NCBI GenBank assembly: GCA_964568845.1
Contig: CAZMSC010000003.1
Span: 1 to 64,000, forward strand
Length of the DNA: 64,000 bases
Origin: DTBU01 sp964568845
GTDB taxonomy: Archaea; Thermoproteota; CALKCG01; B24
Direction: 5' to 3'
Position numbers and translations under genes: made by a program. Positions 8,585 to 17,063 of this stretch are shown here, piece by piece. Numbering within the stretch: position 1 is the stretch's first letter; each line of letters opens with the position of its first letter. Below the pieces are notes generated by a model, which saw nothing but the letters and a program-made list of their open reading frames with translations, was not told the DNA's origin and ran no database searches.

Positions 8585-10027
8585 TTAGAAGGACCTTATA
8601 AATCCTCTAACAACATCGGAGATTGATTTCAGAAGCGGATGTTTTATGCCGTCTAAGTCTTTGAGGTTTTCAAGCCTGTTTATTCTAAAGTAAATGGGAG
8701 GGTGCGGGTCCCATCCCAGCCAAGATTCAAATCTAAACTCTGGAGACCTTTCAAGCCTAAGCCTGTTGTAACCTATCTTTCTAAGAGACTCTGCCAACAG
8801 CTGAGGCTGTCTAGTTTTAATAGCTGCTTCTAAATCCGATTTAGCTTCTAGAAACTTCCCTATGAAAAATATGACGCTCATTACTAAGAAGAAGTATAGG
8901 AAAGGTATGAAAAACAGTACGGGTGCTATTGGGAGTAAAACGTATAACCTGAATAGGTATTCGAAGGCAGATAAAGCGAATAGTATAGCTGGGTCTCTAC
9001 CTTTAAGATGGCTAAGCTCGTGATTTAACACAGCATAAACTTCACCCTCCTCTAGCGCTGTTAATAAACCGGTTGTTACCATGACTACTCCGAATCTAGG
9101 GCCGATACCGGAGGCGGCGGCGTTCGGTATCATGGTGTTGGAAATGACTATACGCGGCATGGGAAGGTTGAATTCTTCACTAGCCTCTTTGATGAGCCTG
9201 TAGACGTTTATCGTTTTGATCTGAAGGTCTTCCGGTCTAAAGAATATACCATTCCTCTGCAGGACATCACCTATCACGTTTGGGTCTAAGCCCCTATTCT
9301 GAGCCAGAGTCTTCTCATAGATCTCGCGTTTAATCTGGTAGAGCCAATCCCTACCTTTAACTTTAATCATATCTAAAACGATCCTATATTCGTCTGGGAA
9401 AAGATGATACTGAACCAACGTTACGTTTTGACTTGAACTCGTTATCTTCCAGTCTCCAAGCTTCATTATTATCTTATGTGAGCAGAGGAGGATGCAGAAC
9501 TGGAAAAGCACTATTATTATGGGAGCATAGAATGGACTTATTGCAAATATGAGCATGTTTATCACTAGAAATGCTACGAAGAACAGTATCATACTGTCTG
9601 TGAAAATGCGTTCAATCAGCCTAGTCTTAGCTTTAAACCTCTCAGGTATAGGACTGCTGTTTTCAACAAACGTAAAGAAGATCGAGGACCTTCGGAAATT
9701 ATCTTCAAACATCCTAACGGCGATTATAAGGTCTTCTTTAACCCTATCTATTAGAGGCTTTTCAACTAAGCCTTCCCAGGATATCGTAAACTCCAGTATT
9801 TTAAAAGCCCTAACCTCAACGTGGATAAGACCGTTTTCCAATAGTATGGTGAATCTTAAACCCTCTCCAAGAAAGTCTCTAGTCTTTTCAACGCGCATTA
9901 CGCGGTTTCCGAGGGGGAGAACATAAGTGTCGTAGATGAAGTCTAGTATAAGTGGGACATATACGTCACTAACACTAGTGTATAGTGTAAACACCATTAT
10001 GTTATCGAAACTTTTCCAAGAGTACAA
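8585..10027 (-). CDS. M48-family (HtpX-like) membrane zinc metalloprotease
   Basis: 480 residues. The M48 core has the zinc motif HELSH at residues 336-340, preceded by the NAAASGIGPRFGVVMVTTGLL segment typical of HtpX. Hydrophobic stretches at about 146-185 and 365-400 are membrane spans. The first 140 residues are not part of standard HtpX (which is near 290 aa) and look like a separate soluble alpha/beta domain of unknown role. Inferred job: turnover of misfolded membrane proteins. Not clearly in an operon. Confidence 0.85.
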   Translation of the reverse strand: MYSWKSFDNIMVFTLYTSVSDVYVPLILDFIYDTYVLPLGNRVMRVEKTRDFLGEGLRFTILLENGLIHVEVRAFKILEFTISWEGLVEKPLIDRVKEDLIIAVRMFEDNFRRSSIFFTFVENSSPIPERFKAKTRLIERIFTDSMILFFVAFLVINMLIFAISPFYAPIIIVLFQFCILLCSHKIIMKLGDWKITSSSQNVTLVQYHLFPDEYRIVLDMIKVKGRDWLYQIKREIYEKTLAQNRGLDPNVIGDVLQRNGIFFRPEDLQIKTINVYRLIKEASEEFNLPMPRIVISNTMIPNAAASGIGPRFGVVMVTTGLLTALEEGEVYAVLNHELSHLKGRDPAILFALSAFEYLFRLYVLLPIAPVLFFIPFLYFFLVMSVIFFIGKFLEAKSDLEAAIKTRQPQLLAESLRKIGYNRLRLERSPEFRFESWLGWDPHPPIYFRINRLENLKDLDGIKHPLLKSISDVVRGFIRSF

Positions 10028-10095
10028 ACTCCTAAAGTTATTATTTCAAAAACATACTGTTAAATTTAACCCTAGTAGGTTTATGAGGTGAAACT

Positions 10096-10887
10096 ATGGG
10101 GTTTAAAGCCGCAATCTTCGATTTAGATGGATGTCTATACAGAGGAGATGCTCCTATAGAAGGCGCTTCAAAAGCCTTAGAAGAATTGAGGGGAATGGGG
10201 TTTAAAATGATGTTCCTCACCAATAACGCTACGAAGACCGTAGAAGAATATACGAATAGGCTAAACATAATCGGTATAAGATGTCGGAGAGAGGAAGTGC
10301 TTACGTCAGGCTTAGCCACTTCAATATACCTAGCTGAAAGATATGGTTCAGTTAAAGTATTACCCGTAGGAGGGAGAGCCCTTGAGGAAGAGCTTAGAAG
10401 GATAGGGCATACCGTTTTAAATCTTAGAGAAAATTATGAGGCTGAGTTTGTAGTAGCATGTTTAGACTTCGACTTCAATTACGAGAAACTTAAAAACGCA
10501 TGTCAAGCCATATACAATGGAGCTAGATTTATCGCTACAAACGCAGATCCAACCGTTCCCGTTGAAGACCGATTAATCCCAGGTGCTGGCGCAATAGTCG
10601 CAGCCATATCTAAGGCAACGGGTAGAAGACCTCTAGTGGTGGGGAAGCCGTCGCGGATAATCATGAGGGTCGCTCTTGAAAAGCTTGGGGTTGAAGGCTC
10701 TGAAACCGTGGTTGTTGGAGATAGATTGGATACTGATGTGAGAGCTGGTTGGAAAATCAATGCTTTAACAGTACTTGTTTTAACGGGAGCTACAAGTCTA
10801 AGGGATTTGGAAAGGTGGAGGGGGGTTAAACCAAGTCTCGTCTTGGAAAGCGTAAGAGAGCTTCCGGAAGCTCTTAAAAGGCTTTGA
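10096..10887 (+). CDS. HAD-IIA family phosphatase (NagD/phosphoglycolate phosphatase-like)
   Basis: 263-residue haloacid dehalogenase superfamily hydrolase. Motif I is FDLDGCLYRG with nucleophile D9 and acid/base D11; motif II is TNNAT near residues 41-45; the Lys of motif III is in VVGKPS; motif IV is VVVGDRLDTD. The C2-type cap and length fit subfamily IIA, which includes NagD, 4-nitrophenyl phosphatases and archaeal phosphoglycolate phosphatases. Its 3' end overlaps the convergent DUF2110 gene by 90 bases. Confidence 0.9.
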   Translation: MGFKAAIFDLDGCLYRGDAPIEGASKALEELRGMGFKMMFLTNNATKTVEEYTNRLNIIGIRCRREEVLTSGLATSIYLAERYGSVKVLPVGGRALEEELRRIGHTVLNLRENYEAEFVVACLDFDFNYEKLKNACQAIYNGARFIATNADPTVPVEDRLIPGAGAIVAAISKATGRRPLVVGKPSRIIMRVALEKLGVEGSETVVVGDRLDTDVRAGWKINALTVLVLTGATSLRDLERWRGVKPSLVLESVRELPEALKRL

Positions 10888-11616
10888 ACACATCAATACA
10901 CTAGGTTTCAAAATCTTTCCAATATTGTTGGAAAGACTGTAAGGGTTTACTAGAGGATCTATTAAAAGTAGAGTTTCTAAAACCCCGAGATGTATGCGGT
11001 CTAACACGTAGTCTCGGTATGGTTTTCTGCTGATGACGCTCTCAACGGTGTCTAAGTCAACCCCGGCGACGTATATGCGGCCAAGCCCAGAGAGGGCTAT
11101 TTCATCAGCCCAGTTGAGCCATCTCCAAGATAACGCGCAAACGACCTCATCGTCATGAACCTCTCTAACGTAGAGTTCAACTGGGAAATCCCTGTAAAAC
11201 ATGTATAGAGTTTCGAGTTTTCCGACTGCCATATAGCATCCATCGAACAGTTGAGACTTTAAAATATTTATTGGAATGGTTATCGTTACGTTTTTCAAAC
11301 CAGCGTCTACGTATAAACCATTCTCCTTGAGAGCCAAAACCCTACACTTCAACATACAGCCTTTCGAGATGTCTAGATAGGTTTTCGGGAGAATACCGAT
11401 TGTGGTGTATAGTAGGTTTAAAGCGGCTTCTAAATCTTCACCTTTAAGGGATGCTTCCACCCATCCATCAGATTCGATAAAATACTCTAAGATGCGTACT
11501 CTGAGGGGTTTCATTAAAGAGTTTAATAGCTTCTCTAAGGCTTTCAAACCTTGAGGACCGTATAAGCCGTAGATCCTCTGGTTCAACTTAACACTACATC
11601 TATCACTTTGAGGCAT
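10798..11616 (-). CDS. DUF2110 family protein
   Basis: About 272 residues. Recognised as the archaeal DUF2110 family, whose gene is often next to TFE; here it lies directly downstream of tfe on the same strand. Central beta-rich segment around CRVLALKENGLYVDAGLKN looks like an OB/S1-type fold and may bind nucleic acid. The last 29 codons overlap the 3' end of the convergent HAD gene. ATG 11616 is preceded by GAGG; GTG 11622 is an alternative. Role in transcription is suggested only by neighbourhood. Confidence 0.75.
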   Translation of the reverse strand: MPQSDRCSVKLNQRIYGLYGPQGLKALEKLLNSLMKPLRVRILEYFIESDGWVEASLKGEDLEAALNLLYTTIGILPKTYLDISKGCMLKCRVLALKENGLYVDAGLKNVTITIPINILKSQLFDGCYMAVGKLETLYMFYRDFPVELYVREVHDDEVVCALSWRWLNWADEIALSGLGRIYVAGVDLDTVESVISRKPYRDYVLDRIHLGVLETLLLIDPLVNPYSLSNNIGKILKPSVLMCSKPFKSFRKLSYAFQDETWFNPPPPFQIP

Positions 11617-11688
11617 TTCCACAACCTCTTCACATTTTACGGTTGCATTAAAGGTTCCGATAAAACTGTTGAGTAAATATAAGAATTA

Positions 11689-12189
11689 TTAATGCTTCTC
11701 TCCGCTCAACTCTCTTATTTTAGCTTCCAGACGATTTACGATCGTTTTATTGTCCTCGTATTGCAGGGATGCTCCGCAGTTGCCGCAGGTGAAGTTCTGT
11801 TCAACTGCTTCTTCAAACGTTAATCTTACACAGCCCTTTGGACATGAGTAGAACTCATGGCTTTTCTCATATTGAAGCCTCTCTTTAAGCCGCTTGAGAA
11901 GTTTTCTCCTTTGATCTTCAAGGTACAGTTCAACCTGCTCAGGTTGAATCATCCACTTAAAGTAGTACCAGCCTGTTTTCTCATCTCTAAACCTCTGAAC
12001 AGTTACTATGGAGTTTTCGGCAAACTGGTATAGGATTCTTCTAACCACGTTCGGTTTTAAGCTTAAAGCTAACGCCAGTTCATCGTCTCTCATACTTCCA
12101 TTATCCATAAGGCATTTGATTATCTTAACTCCATCCCCGCCAGCTACGACCTCGGCAAGCCTATAGAGTAGATTCTCCCATTTAGACAT
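11689..12189 (-). CDS. tfe: Transcription initiation factor TFE (TFIIE alpha)
   Basis: 166 residues: N-terminal winged helix (about 1-85) and C-terminal zinc ribbon with Cys116, Cys120, Cys135 and Cys138 (YSCPKGC and FTCGNCG). TFE stabilises the open preinitiation complex together with TBP, TFB and RNA polymerase. Length is normal for the archaeal protein. It is followed by the DUF2110 gene, a commonly conserved archaeal pair. Confidence 0.93.
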   Translation of the reverse strand: MSKWENLLYRLAEVVAGGDGVKIIKCLMDNGSMRDDELALALSLKPNVVRRILYQFAENSIVTVQRFRDEKTGWYYFKWMIQPEQVELYLEDQRRKLLKRLKERLQYEKSHEFYSCPKGCVRLTFEEAVEQNFTCGNCGASLQYEDNKTIVNRLEAKIRELSGEKH

Positions 12190-12259
12190 TCATTTACACA
12201 ATAATTATGCGATACAGAGCTCTTTAAGGTTTTAGGTTGTTAAAACCCGTATGATAAAG

Positions 12260-12275
12260 AATTAAAGTTTATGAG
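12260..12275 (+). promoter_or_regulatory. TATA-like promoter element of tRNA-Leu
   Basis: An AT-rich box (attaaagtttatgag) lies 24-39 bases upstream of the tRNA 5' end at 12299, the distance expected for an archaeal TATA box starting transcription at the mature end. Confidence 0.45.
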
Positions 12276-12298
12276 GCCCATCATTACAAGATTCTAAT

Positions 12299-12410
12299 GC
12301 GGGGGTGGCAGAGCTAGGTTAAATGCGCGAGGCTCAAGATCTTAAAAATTGGGAGAAGAAACCTCGTGGGCGTAGGCCCTACGTGGGTTCGAATCCCACC
12401 CCCCGCACCA
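12299..12410 (+). tRNA. tRNA-Leu(CAA) with a 22-nt intron
   Basis: Acceptor stem GCGGGGG (12299-12305) pairs with CCCCCGC (12400-12406); discriminator A 12407 and an encoded CCA 12408-12410. T arm is GTGGG-TTCGAAT-CCCAC. The anticodon stem CGAGG (12328-12332) pairs with CCTCG (12362-12366) only if 22 bases (12339-12360) are removed, giving loop CTCAAG+A with anticodon CAA (12335-12337) and an intron at the canonical 37/38 position. The long variable arm (GGGC-GTAG-GCCC, 12368-12379) confirms class II leucine type. Confidence 0.93.
12339..12360 (+). other. tRNA-Leu intron
   Basis: A 22-nt insertion between positions 37 and 38 of the tRNA. Within it TCTT (12340-12343) can pair with AAGA (12356-12359), leaving a short helix next to both splice sites, a relaxed bulge-helix type substrate for archaeal splicing endonuclease. 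Confidence 0.8.
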
Positions 12411-12584
12411 GTTTACCGGTAAATTATAGATACTGGTTTATCTCTTTTTATTTGATGTTGTATGCTTAGAACTAATAGAGACAAGACCGAGGCCATTAAG
12501 GATAGACCGTCTATGTTTATCTGCCGCTTGGCGCGATGGGGAAAACTTTAAATGGAAAGTATTGGAGGAGACTAGTGAGAGGTA

Positions 12585-13076
12585 ATGTCTACGGTTACGA
12601 TAACGCTACCCAGTAAAGCTTTGGAGGACATTAAGAGGAGGGCGGAATCCGAGGGCAAATCATTGGAGGAATATATAGCTGAAGCCCTTCTCAAGCAACT
12701 CAACATAAAGGATCCGGAAGCCAATGTTGAACTCCACTTAAAACTATGCGAAAAATACTTGGAGGAGGCTGAAAATTTCCTAGCGAAGAAGGATTATGTT
12801 CAGGCGTCGGAGAAGGCGTGGGGTGCTACCTCCCAAATCCTTAAGGCCTCAGTTGCCAGAGAGGGTAGAGAGCTCAGAAGCCACGCGGAATTGTGGGAGT
12901 CTACTGATGAGCTGGCTGAGAAGTTAGGTGATAAGGAACTAAGACATCTTTGGAGGGCTGCAAATGCCCTCCGCCAGAACTTCTACGAAAACTGGATGCC
13001 GGCAAGAGAAGTTGAACTTTCAGTTAGAGATGTTAAGGCATTTGTGGAGAGATTGAGAGTTGCATTGAAGATTTAA
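12585..13076 (+). CDS. PaREP1-family protein with N-terminal ribbon-helix-helix
   Basis: 163 residues. The first 40 residues (VTITLPSKALEDIKRRA...) read as a ribbon-helix-helix DNA-binding domain. The rest is a helical HEPN-like domain of the archaeal PaREP1 type, with the typical ELWE and WRAANALRQNFYENWM segments near residues 103-140. PaREP1 proteins are multi-copy in Crenarchaeota and are thought to be toxin-antitoxin or defence-linked, but no activity is proven here. A canonical R-x4-6-H RNase motif is not evident. A tiny ORF starts one base after the stop. Confidence 0.8.
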   Translation: MSTVTITLPSKALEDIKRRAESEGKSLEEYIAEALLKQLNIKDPEANVELHLKLCEKYLEEAENFLAKKDYVQASEKAWGATSQILKASVAREGRELRSHAELWESTDELAEKLGDKELRHLWRAANALRQNFYENWMPAREVELSVRDVKAFVERLRVALKI

Positions 13077-13077
13077 G

Positions 13078-13206
13078 ATGTTACCCGAATACATAGATGA
13101 AGCTGAAAAAGGAAGAGTACACACTCAATTCATTAGACATGGGCTTTCTCGCTTTAGTTTATTAAAGAAGGGTTTTAGAAAATGGGAAGTGGTGGAAAGG
13201 TAGACT
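13078..13206 (+). CDS. Small ORF (42 aa) directly after the PaREP1 gene
   Basis: ATG lies one base after the PaREP1 stop, encoding a basic peptide (MLPEYIDEAEKGRVH..., rich in R, K and H). It could be a small partner of the PaREP1 protein or the 5' stub of a decayed gene. No family recognised. The following 200 bases to the maf gene contain nothing further that can be supported. Confidence 0.3.
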
Positions 13207-13410
13207 GTAGTCTATGGTCATATTTCTCAATCGCATCCATCTCCTCATGGATGTTTTTAGACTCTCCAGGCTTTATTTTAACTTGTTTATTAACGGTTTC
13301 CTCAATTTACACCGATTTTCTACTCAAACTCTTTAATCCCATTCCCTTTCCTTTTAAGATGGAGAACTCTTTTTAATAGATGTCTTCATGATAGTAGTAG
13401 AGGGCTTACT

Positions 13411-14019
13411 ATGAGCAAGACTTGCAAAAGAAGACTTTATCTCGCGTCAAAATCTGAAAGGAGAATAGAAATTCTCCGGAAACTTGGTTTTGAATTCACA
13501 GTATTAGAGCCTAGGGAATTAGAGGAGCCCCATGGGGATTTTAAGCATTTGGTTGTTTCCAACGCCCTTTCCAAGGCTTGGAGTGTTTCAGATATGGTTG
13601 ACTATGGGTGTATAGTTGCGGCTGATACCGTTGTAGTATTGGACGGATGGGTTTTAGGAAAGCCTAAGAATTATGATGATGCTAAACGTATGCTTAAGGC
13701 GCTGAGCGGTAAATGGCATCTAGTCGCCACAGGCCTCGCTGTCGTATTGATTCCAGAGAGACTTCAGTTTACAACAATTGAGGAAACTAGCGTTAAATTT
13801 AAAACTTTAACGGATAGGGAGGTATGGTTCTACCTTTCCACTGGTGAACCTTTTGATAAAGCCGGTGCATACGCTATTCAAGGATATGCAAGCCTATTTG
13901 TTGAGAGAATTGAAGGATGTTTTTTCAACGTAGTAGGTTTACCTGTTAAAGCTCTCTACGAACTGCTTAAGAAAGCTGGAATAGACATGCTCGACTACGT
14001 ACGTTTAAGGACTAGTTAG
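13411..14019 (+). CDS. maf: Maf-family nucleoside triphosphate pyrophosphatase
   Basis: 202 residues of the Maf/HAM1-like fold: N-terminal ASKSERRIEIL loop, catalytic Asp72 in VAADTVV, GKPKNYDDAKRML, and GAYAIQGYASLFVERIEGCFFNVVGLP near residues 155-180. Maf proteins hydrolyse non-canonical or modified NTPs (dTTP, UTP or m7GTP by subfamily) to monophosphates, acting in housecleaning. Residues that would distinguish YhdE-type from YceF-type were not resolved. Separate from neighbours, with a 44-base gap to the DUF4432 gene. Confidence 0.92.
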   Translation: MSKTCKRRLYLASKSERRIEILRKLGFEFTVLEPRELEEPHGDFKHLVVSNALSKAWSVSDMVDYGCIVAADTVVVLDGWVLGKPKNYDDAKRMLKALSGKWHLVATGLAVVLIPERLQFTTIEETSVKFKTLTDREVWFYLSTGEPFDKAGAYAIQGYASLFVERIEGCFFNVVGLPVKALYELLKKAGIDMLDYVRLRTS

Positions 14020-14063
14020 TTTTATGTTTCCTCAACGTTATTTCAATTGGAGGTGTTTACCGC

Positions 14064-15206
14064 TTGGTTTACTTGTACGGTAGGTCGTTTAAGCGGGAAG
14101 AATTACTTAAACACGTAGGGAGCATTGACCAGGTTGGAGGGATTAAGCTTCTAGAGGCGGAAAACGGCATGGAGCATGGTGTTAGAGTCGTTTCCATGAA
14201 GACTGGCGAGGTCGATCTACGTATAGTTGTGGATAGAGGATTAGATATAGCCAATGCCGAGTATAAGGGCGTACCTTTAGCTTGGATAAGTCCAACCGGA
14301 TTTACCGCCCCATCATTCTTCGAACCCAAGGGCTTCGGCTGGCTTCGCGGATTCTTCGGAGGGCTTCTTACGACTTGCGGTCTGACGTATCTTGGAGCAC
14401 CTACTGTTGATATGGGTGAAGAGCTCGGCCTACACGGCCGTATATCCTATACTCCGGCCGAGCTTACGAGGGTTGAAGGTTACTGGTATGGAGACGATTA
14501 CTTCATGGTTGTCGAAGGGTCCTGTAGAGAGACTAGAGTCTTCGGTCCAAACCTCGTTTTGAAGCGTAAGATTGAATCTAAACTCGGAGCTAGAACCGTG
14601 GTGGTCGAAGACCTCGTGGTGAATGAGGGTTGGGATGCTCAGCCTTTAATGGTTCTATACCACTTCAACTTCGGCTTTCCCCTCGTAGATGAATATGCAT
14701 ACTTGGTTTCAACGTCTAGGCTTTACGTTCCAAGAGATAGGGATGCTGAAGAGGGGGCTGAAAAATACGATAGATTTCAAAGCCCAACTAAAGGCTTTAG
14801 GGAGAAGGTCTACTTCCACGACGTTGCGGTGGATGGTGACGGATACGCGTATGCCGGTGTAGTGAATGAAAAGCTTATGGACGGTTTAGGAGTCTATATA
14901 AAGTACAGAAAGAGCGAACTCAACCGTTTCATAGAGTGGAAGATGATGGGTGAAGGCACCTACGTAGTAGGATTGGAGCCGGCTAACTGTTTAGTCTTAG
15001 GTAGAGATAAAGAGAGGAGATGGAGTACTCTACAATTCATCCAACCCGGTGAAGAGAGGAGGTTCACCATAGAACTCAACGTATTAGCTGGTTTAGATGA
15101 AGTCGGGAAGTTTCTGGAGAAGGTATATTCGATTACTGGAAGATTTAAACCCGAGATGCTAAAATCTGTAGAAGAGTTTATAGAAGCCACTAAACGGAGG
15201 CCTTAA
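14064..15206 (+). CDS. DUF4432 / aldose 1-epimerase-like protein
   Basis: 380 residues, galactose mutarotase-like beta-sandwich of the DUF4432 family. The region LRIVVDRGLDIANAEYKGVPLAWISP (about 50-75) and the GGLLTTCGLTYLGAP and GLHGRISYTPAEL segments are typical. The TTG at 14064 is supported by GGAGGTG at 14049-14055. Probably acts on a sugar or sugar derivative; family substrates are unknown. The ThuA-like gene follows within 70 bases on the same strand, supporting a shared carbohydrate role. Confidence 0.82.
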   Translation: MVYLYGRSFKREELLKHVGSIDQVGGIKLLEAENGMEHGVRVVSMKTGEVDLRIVVDRGLDIANAEYKGVPLAWISPTGFTAPSFFEPKGFGWLRGFFGGLLTTCGLTYLGAPTVDMGEELGLHGRISYTPAELTRVEGYWYGDDYFMVVEGSCRETRVFGPNLVLKRKIESKLGARTVVVEDLVVNEGWDAQPLMVLYHFNFGFPLVDEYAYLVSTSRLYVPRDRDAEEGAEKYDRFQSPTKGFREKVYFHDVAVDGDGYAYAGVVNEKLMDGLGVYIKYRKSELNRFIEWKMMGEGTYVVGLEPANCLVLGRDKERRWSTLQFIQPGEERRFTIELNVLAGLDEVGKFLEKVYSITGRFKPEMLKSVEEFIEATKRRP

Positions 15207-15275
15207 ACCTGAGCGCAGTGAGTGCTAAGCTACTACTATATTATAATAATGTTTTTATTATGTCAAAGCGGAATT

Positions 15276-15971
15276 ATGGTTCGTATGAGCCGTAAGAATA
15301 GGTTGTTTGTATTAACGCATTCAGCAGGGTTTAGACACAGCTACCTGACGACAGCGGTTGAAGTTTTAACCAGACTTGGAGAGAATACTGGGCTTTTCGA
15401 AGTATATGCGACGGAGGAGTGTTTTGAACTTAACGATAAAATGCTTAGTAGTTGCGCTGCTGTCCTATTCATGACGACTGGTGAACTTCCCGTGAGTGAA
15501 GAGCAGAAGAGCGCTCTGATACGTTTTGTCGAAAACGGTGGAGGATTCATAGGGGTGCATAACGCTACAGACACTTTTTACAAGTTCACAGAGTATGGTA
15601 AGATGCTGGGTGGATACTTCAACGGACATCCATGGACGCAGGAAGTATACGCAATAGTTGAAGATAACACCCATCCTTCGACTAAACACCTCTCCAAGAG
15701 GTTTAAAGTCCTTGAAGAAGTATACACGTTTAGAGATTGGAGTAGGGAGAAGACGCACGTACTCATAAGCCTTGACAACAGCTCCGTAGATTTAAGTAAG
15801 GGTACGCGTTCAGACAACGATTATGCATTAGCCTGGTGCCACAACTACGGCCGGGGAAGAGTATTCTACACAGCCTTCGGACACTTCACACAACTTTGGA
15901 GGATGGACTACTTTCAGAAACACATACTCGGCGGGATAGCTTGGGTTATGGGCGAGGAGGGCCGCGTTTAA
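15276..15971 (+). CDS. ThuA-like protein
   Basis: About 231 residues with the ThuA/trehalose-utilisation fold, a class I glutamine amidotransferase-like Rossmann domain lacking the amidotransferase Cys. Visible family segments: THSAGFRHSYL near the start, ENGGGFIGVHNATD (about 85-98), GGYFNGHPW, and GRVFYTAFGHFTQLW near the end. ATG 15276 is taken; an upstream extension would run through an AT-rich promoter-like stretch. Follows the DUF4432 gene and likely shares its pathway. The 3' end overlaps the convergent MoaD-like gene by 4 bases. Confidence 0.82.
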   Translation: MVRMSRKNRLFVLTHSAGFRHSYLTTAVEVLTRLGENTGLFEVYATEECFELNDKMLSSCAAVLFMTTGELPVSEEQKSALIRFVENGGGFIGVHNATDTFYKFTEYGKMLGGYFNGHPWTQEVYAIVEDNTHPSTKHLSKRFKVLEEVYTFRDWSREKTHVLISLDNSSVDLSKGTRSDNDYALAWCHNYGRGRVFYTAFGHFTQLWRMDYFQKHILGGIAWVMGEEGRV

Positions 15972-16246
15972 CCTCCATGCGAAACCGGTACGAAGACAAC
16001 TTCATCTCCATCTTTAAGCTCAGTGTCTAAACCGTTTAAGACTCCAACATCTTTTTGATTGATCAAAGTTAACACTGTTTCCTTAAAACCTTCATCGTTT
16101 AGAACTGCATTTTTAAACCTGGTTTTCCGCTTAACTATCATTCTCAAAAGGTCTCTCAACGTATAGTTTTCCGGGACGTCTACTGTTGTTTCTCCAGATC
16201 CATATAGTCTCGCTAGAAAACCCAGGAATCTAACTCTAACCTTCAT
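15968..16246 (-). CDS. MoaD/ThiS-like beta-grasp protein (copy A)
   Basis: 92 residues from ATG 16246, starting MKVRVRFLGFLARLYGSG and ending in Gly-Gly, the processing-free C-terminus that E1 enzymes adenylate. Ubiquitin-fold family used for sulfur transfer or protein conjugation (SAMP-like). No MoaE or E1 gene is adjacent, so the partner must be elsewhere; an E1 is encoded at 21.6-22.3 kb. Distinct from the other three beta-grasp proteins in the window. Confidence 0.82.
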   Translation of the reverse strand: MKVRVRFLGFLARLYGSGETTVDVPENYTLRDLLRMIVKRKTRFKNAVLNDEGFKETVLTLINQKDVGVLNGLDTELKDGDEVVFVPVSHGG

Positions 16247-16372
16247 ACATCTACACCTTAAACTGGAGAATTCATAGGGGTCTGAGGAGATACAGCTCAT
16301 CATTCAAAGCTGTCTGTGCAGGTCAGTTTCTTCATCCCCGAATTATAGACCTAAACTGCTAGATTTAAACAT

Positions 16373-16777
16373 TCACCTGCCGTATACTTCGAAGATCTTC
16401 TCTAAGAGCTTCTCAGCTATGGATATTTGCTCTCCAACCAATCGGATGAACATCTCCCTTGGAAATGTACGTGCATTATCTATAATGCTTCTTATAGATT
16501 TCTCCATGGAGGCTAAAGTGGCGATCAAACCGTCATGCGCCTCGGCATTTCCATCGACAACGGCCACTATAGCATTGTAGACCGATGTTGGATCTCCGAG
16601 AGCGTATAGTACAGCCGTCTGGGCCTTTCTAACGGCTGTTGAGCCCAAGCTTACGTATACTTCTTCACCGGTGAGAAGTTTTAGACACTCGTAGTCTACT
16701 TTAGCCTCTCTAAGATACCTTAGAGACCAGTTTAATCTGTACTCGTCTATGAAGAGCGGGTTGACGGTTATATTCAA
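16373..16777 (-). CDS. Conserved-looking hypothetical protein in the aEF1B operon
   Basis: 134 residues, not recognised. Largely helical, with a central segment DPTSVYNAIVAVVDGNAEAHDG and an amphipathic C-terminal helix. TTG start at 16777 lies 4 bases after the aEF1B stop and is preceded by AGGTGA, so it is translated from the zinc-ribbon/aEF1B/unknown transcript. Translation-related role is a guess from position only. Confidence 0.65.
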   Translation of the reverse strand: MNITVNPLFIDEYRLNWSLRYLREAKVDYECLKLLTGEEVYVSLGSTAVRKAQTAVLYALGDPTSVYNAIVAVVDGNAEAHDGLIATLASMEKSIRSIIDNARTFPREMFIRLVGEQISIAEKLLEKIFEVYGR

Positions 16778-16781
16778 AAGC

Positions 16782-17051
16782 TCACCTAGCTCTGCTGACG
16801 GATATTATTTGAATTTCACTAACACCTTGGGTTGCTCTAATAGCTTCTTCAACCTTGCTCATAACGCCTTCTTCATCAGGCATCGAAACCAACAGTAGGA
16901 GGGCGTTTAAACCGAAGGCTATAGGCTCTTCGCCAACCCCCTCGATTTTAGAGTTTTCAGGTAGATGTTCAGATATGTTTTTTGCAAGCTCTTTTAAATC
17001 TAAATCTACGCTTTCAGGGAAAATTCTCAGCTTGACTAAAACTCTAGCCAT
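16782..17051 (-). CDS. Translation elongation factor aEF-1 beta
   Basis: 89 residues, the guanine nucleotide exchange factor for aEF-1 alpha. The family pattern is clear: MARVLVKLRIFPES at the start, IEGVGEEPIAFGLNALLLLVSMPDEEG in the middle and EIQIISVSR at the end. Length is typical (about 88-92). Preceded by a small zinc-ribbon gene, the common archaeal arrangement. Confidence 0.93.
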   Translation of the reverse strand: MARVLVKLRIFPESVDLDLKELAKNISEHLPENSKIEGVGEEPIAFGLNALLLLVSMPDEEGVMSKVEEAIRATQGVSEIQIISVSRAR

Positions 17052-17063
17052 ACGACCACCACT

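Noticed and set aside
13182..13376. 64-codon ORF after the PaREP1 gene
   Set aside because: Starts in the tail of the small ORF, low-complexity hydrophobic and Ser-rich, no ribosome binding site; looks like chance.
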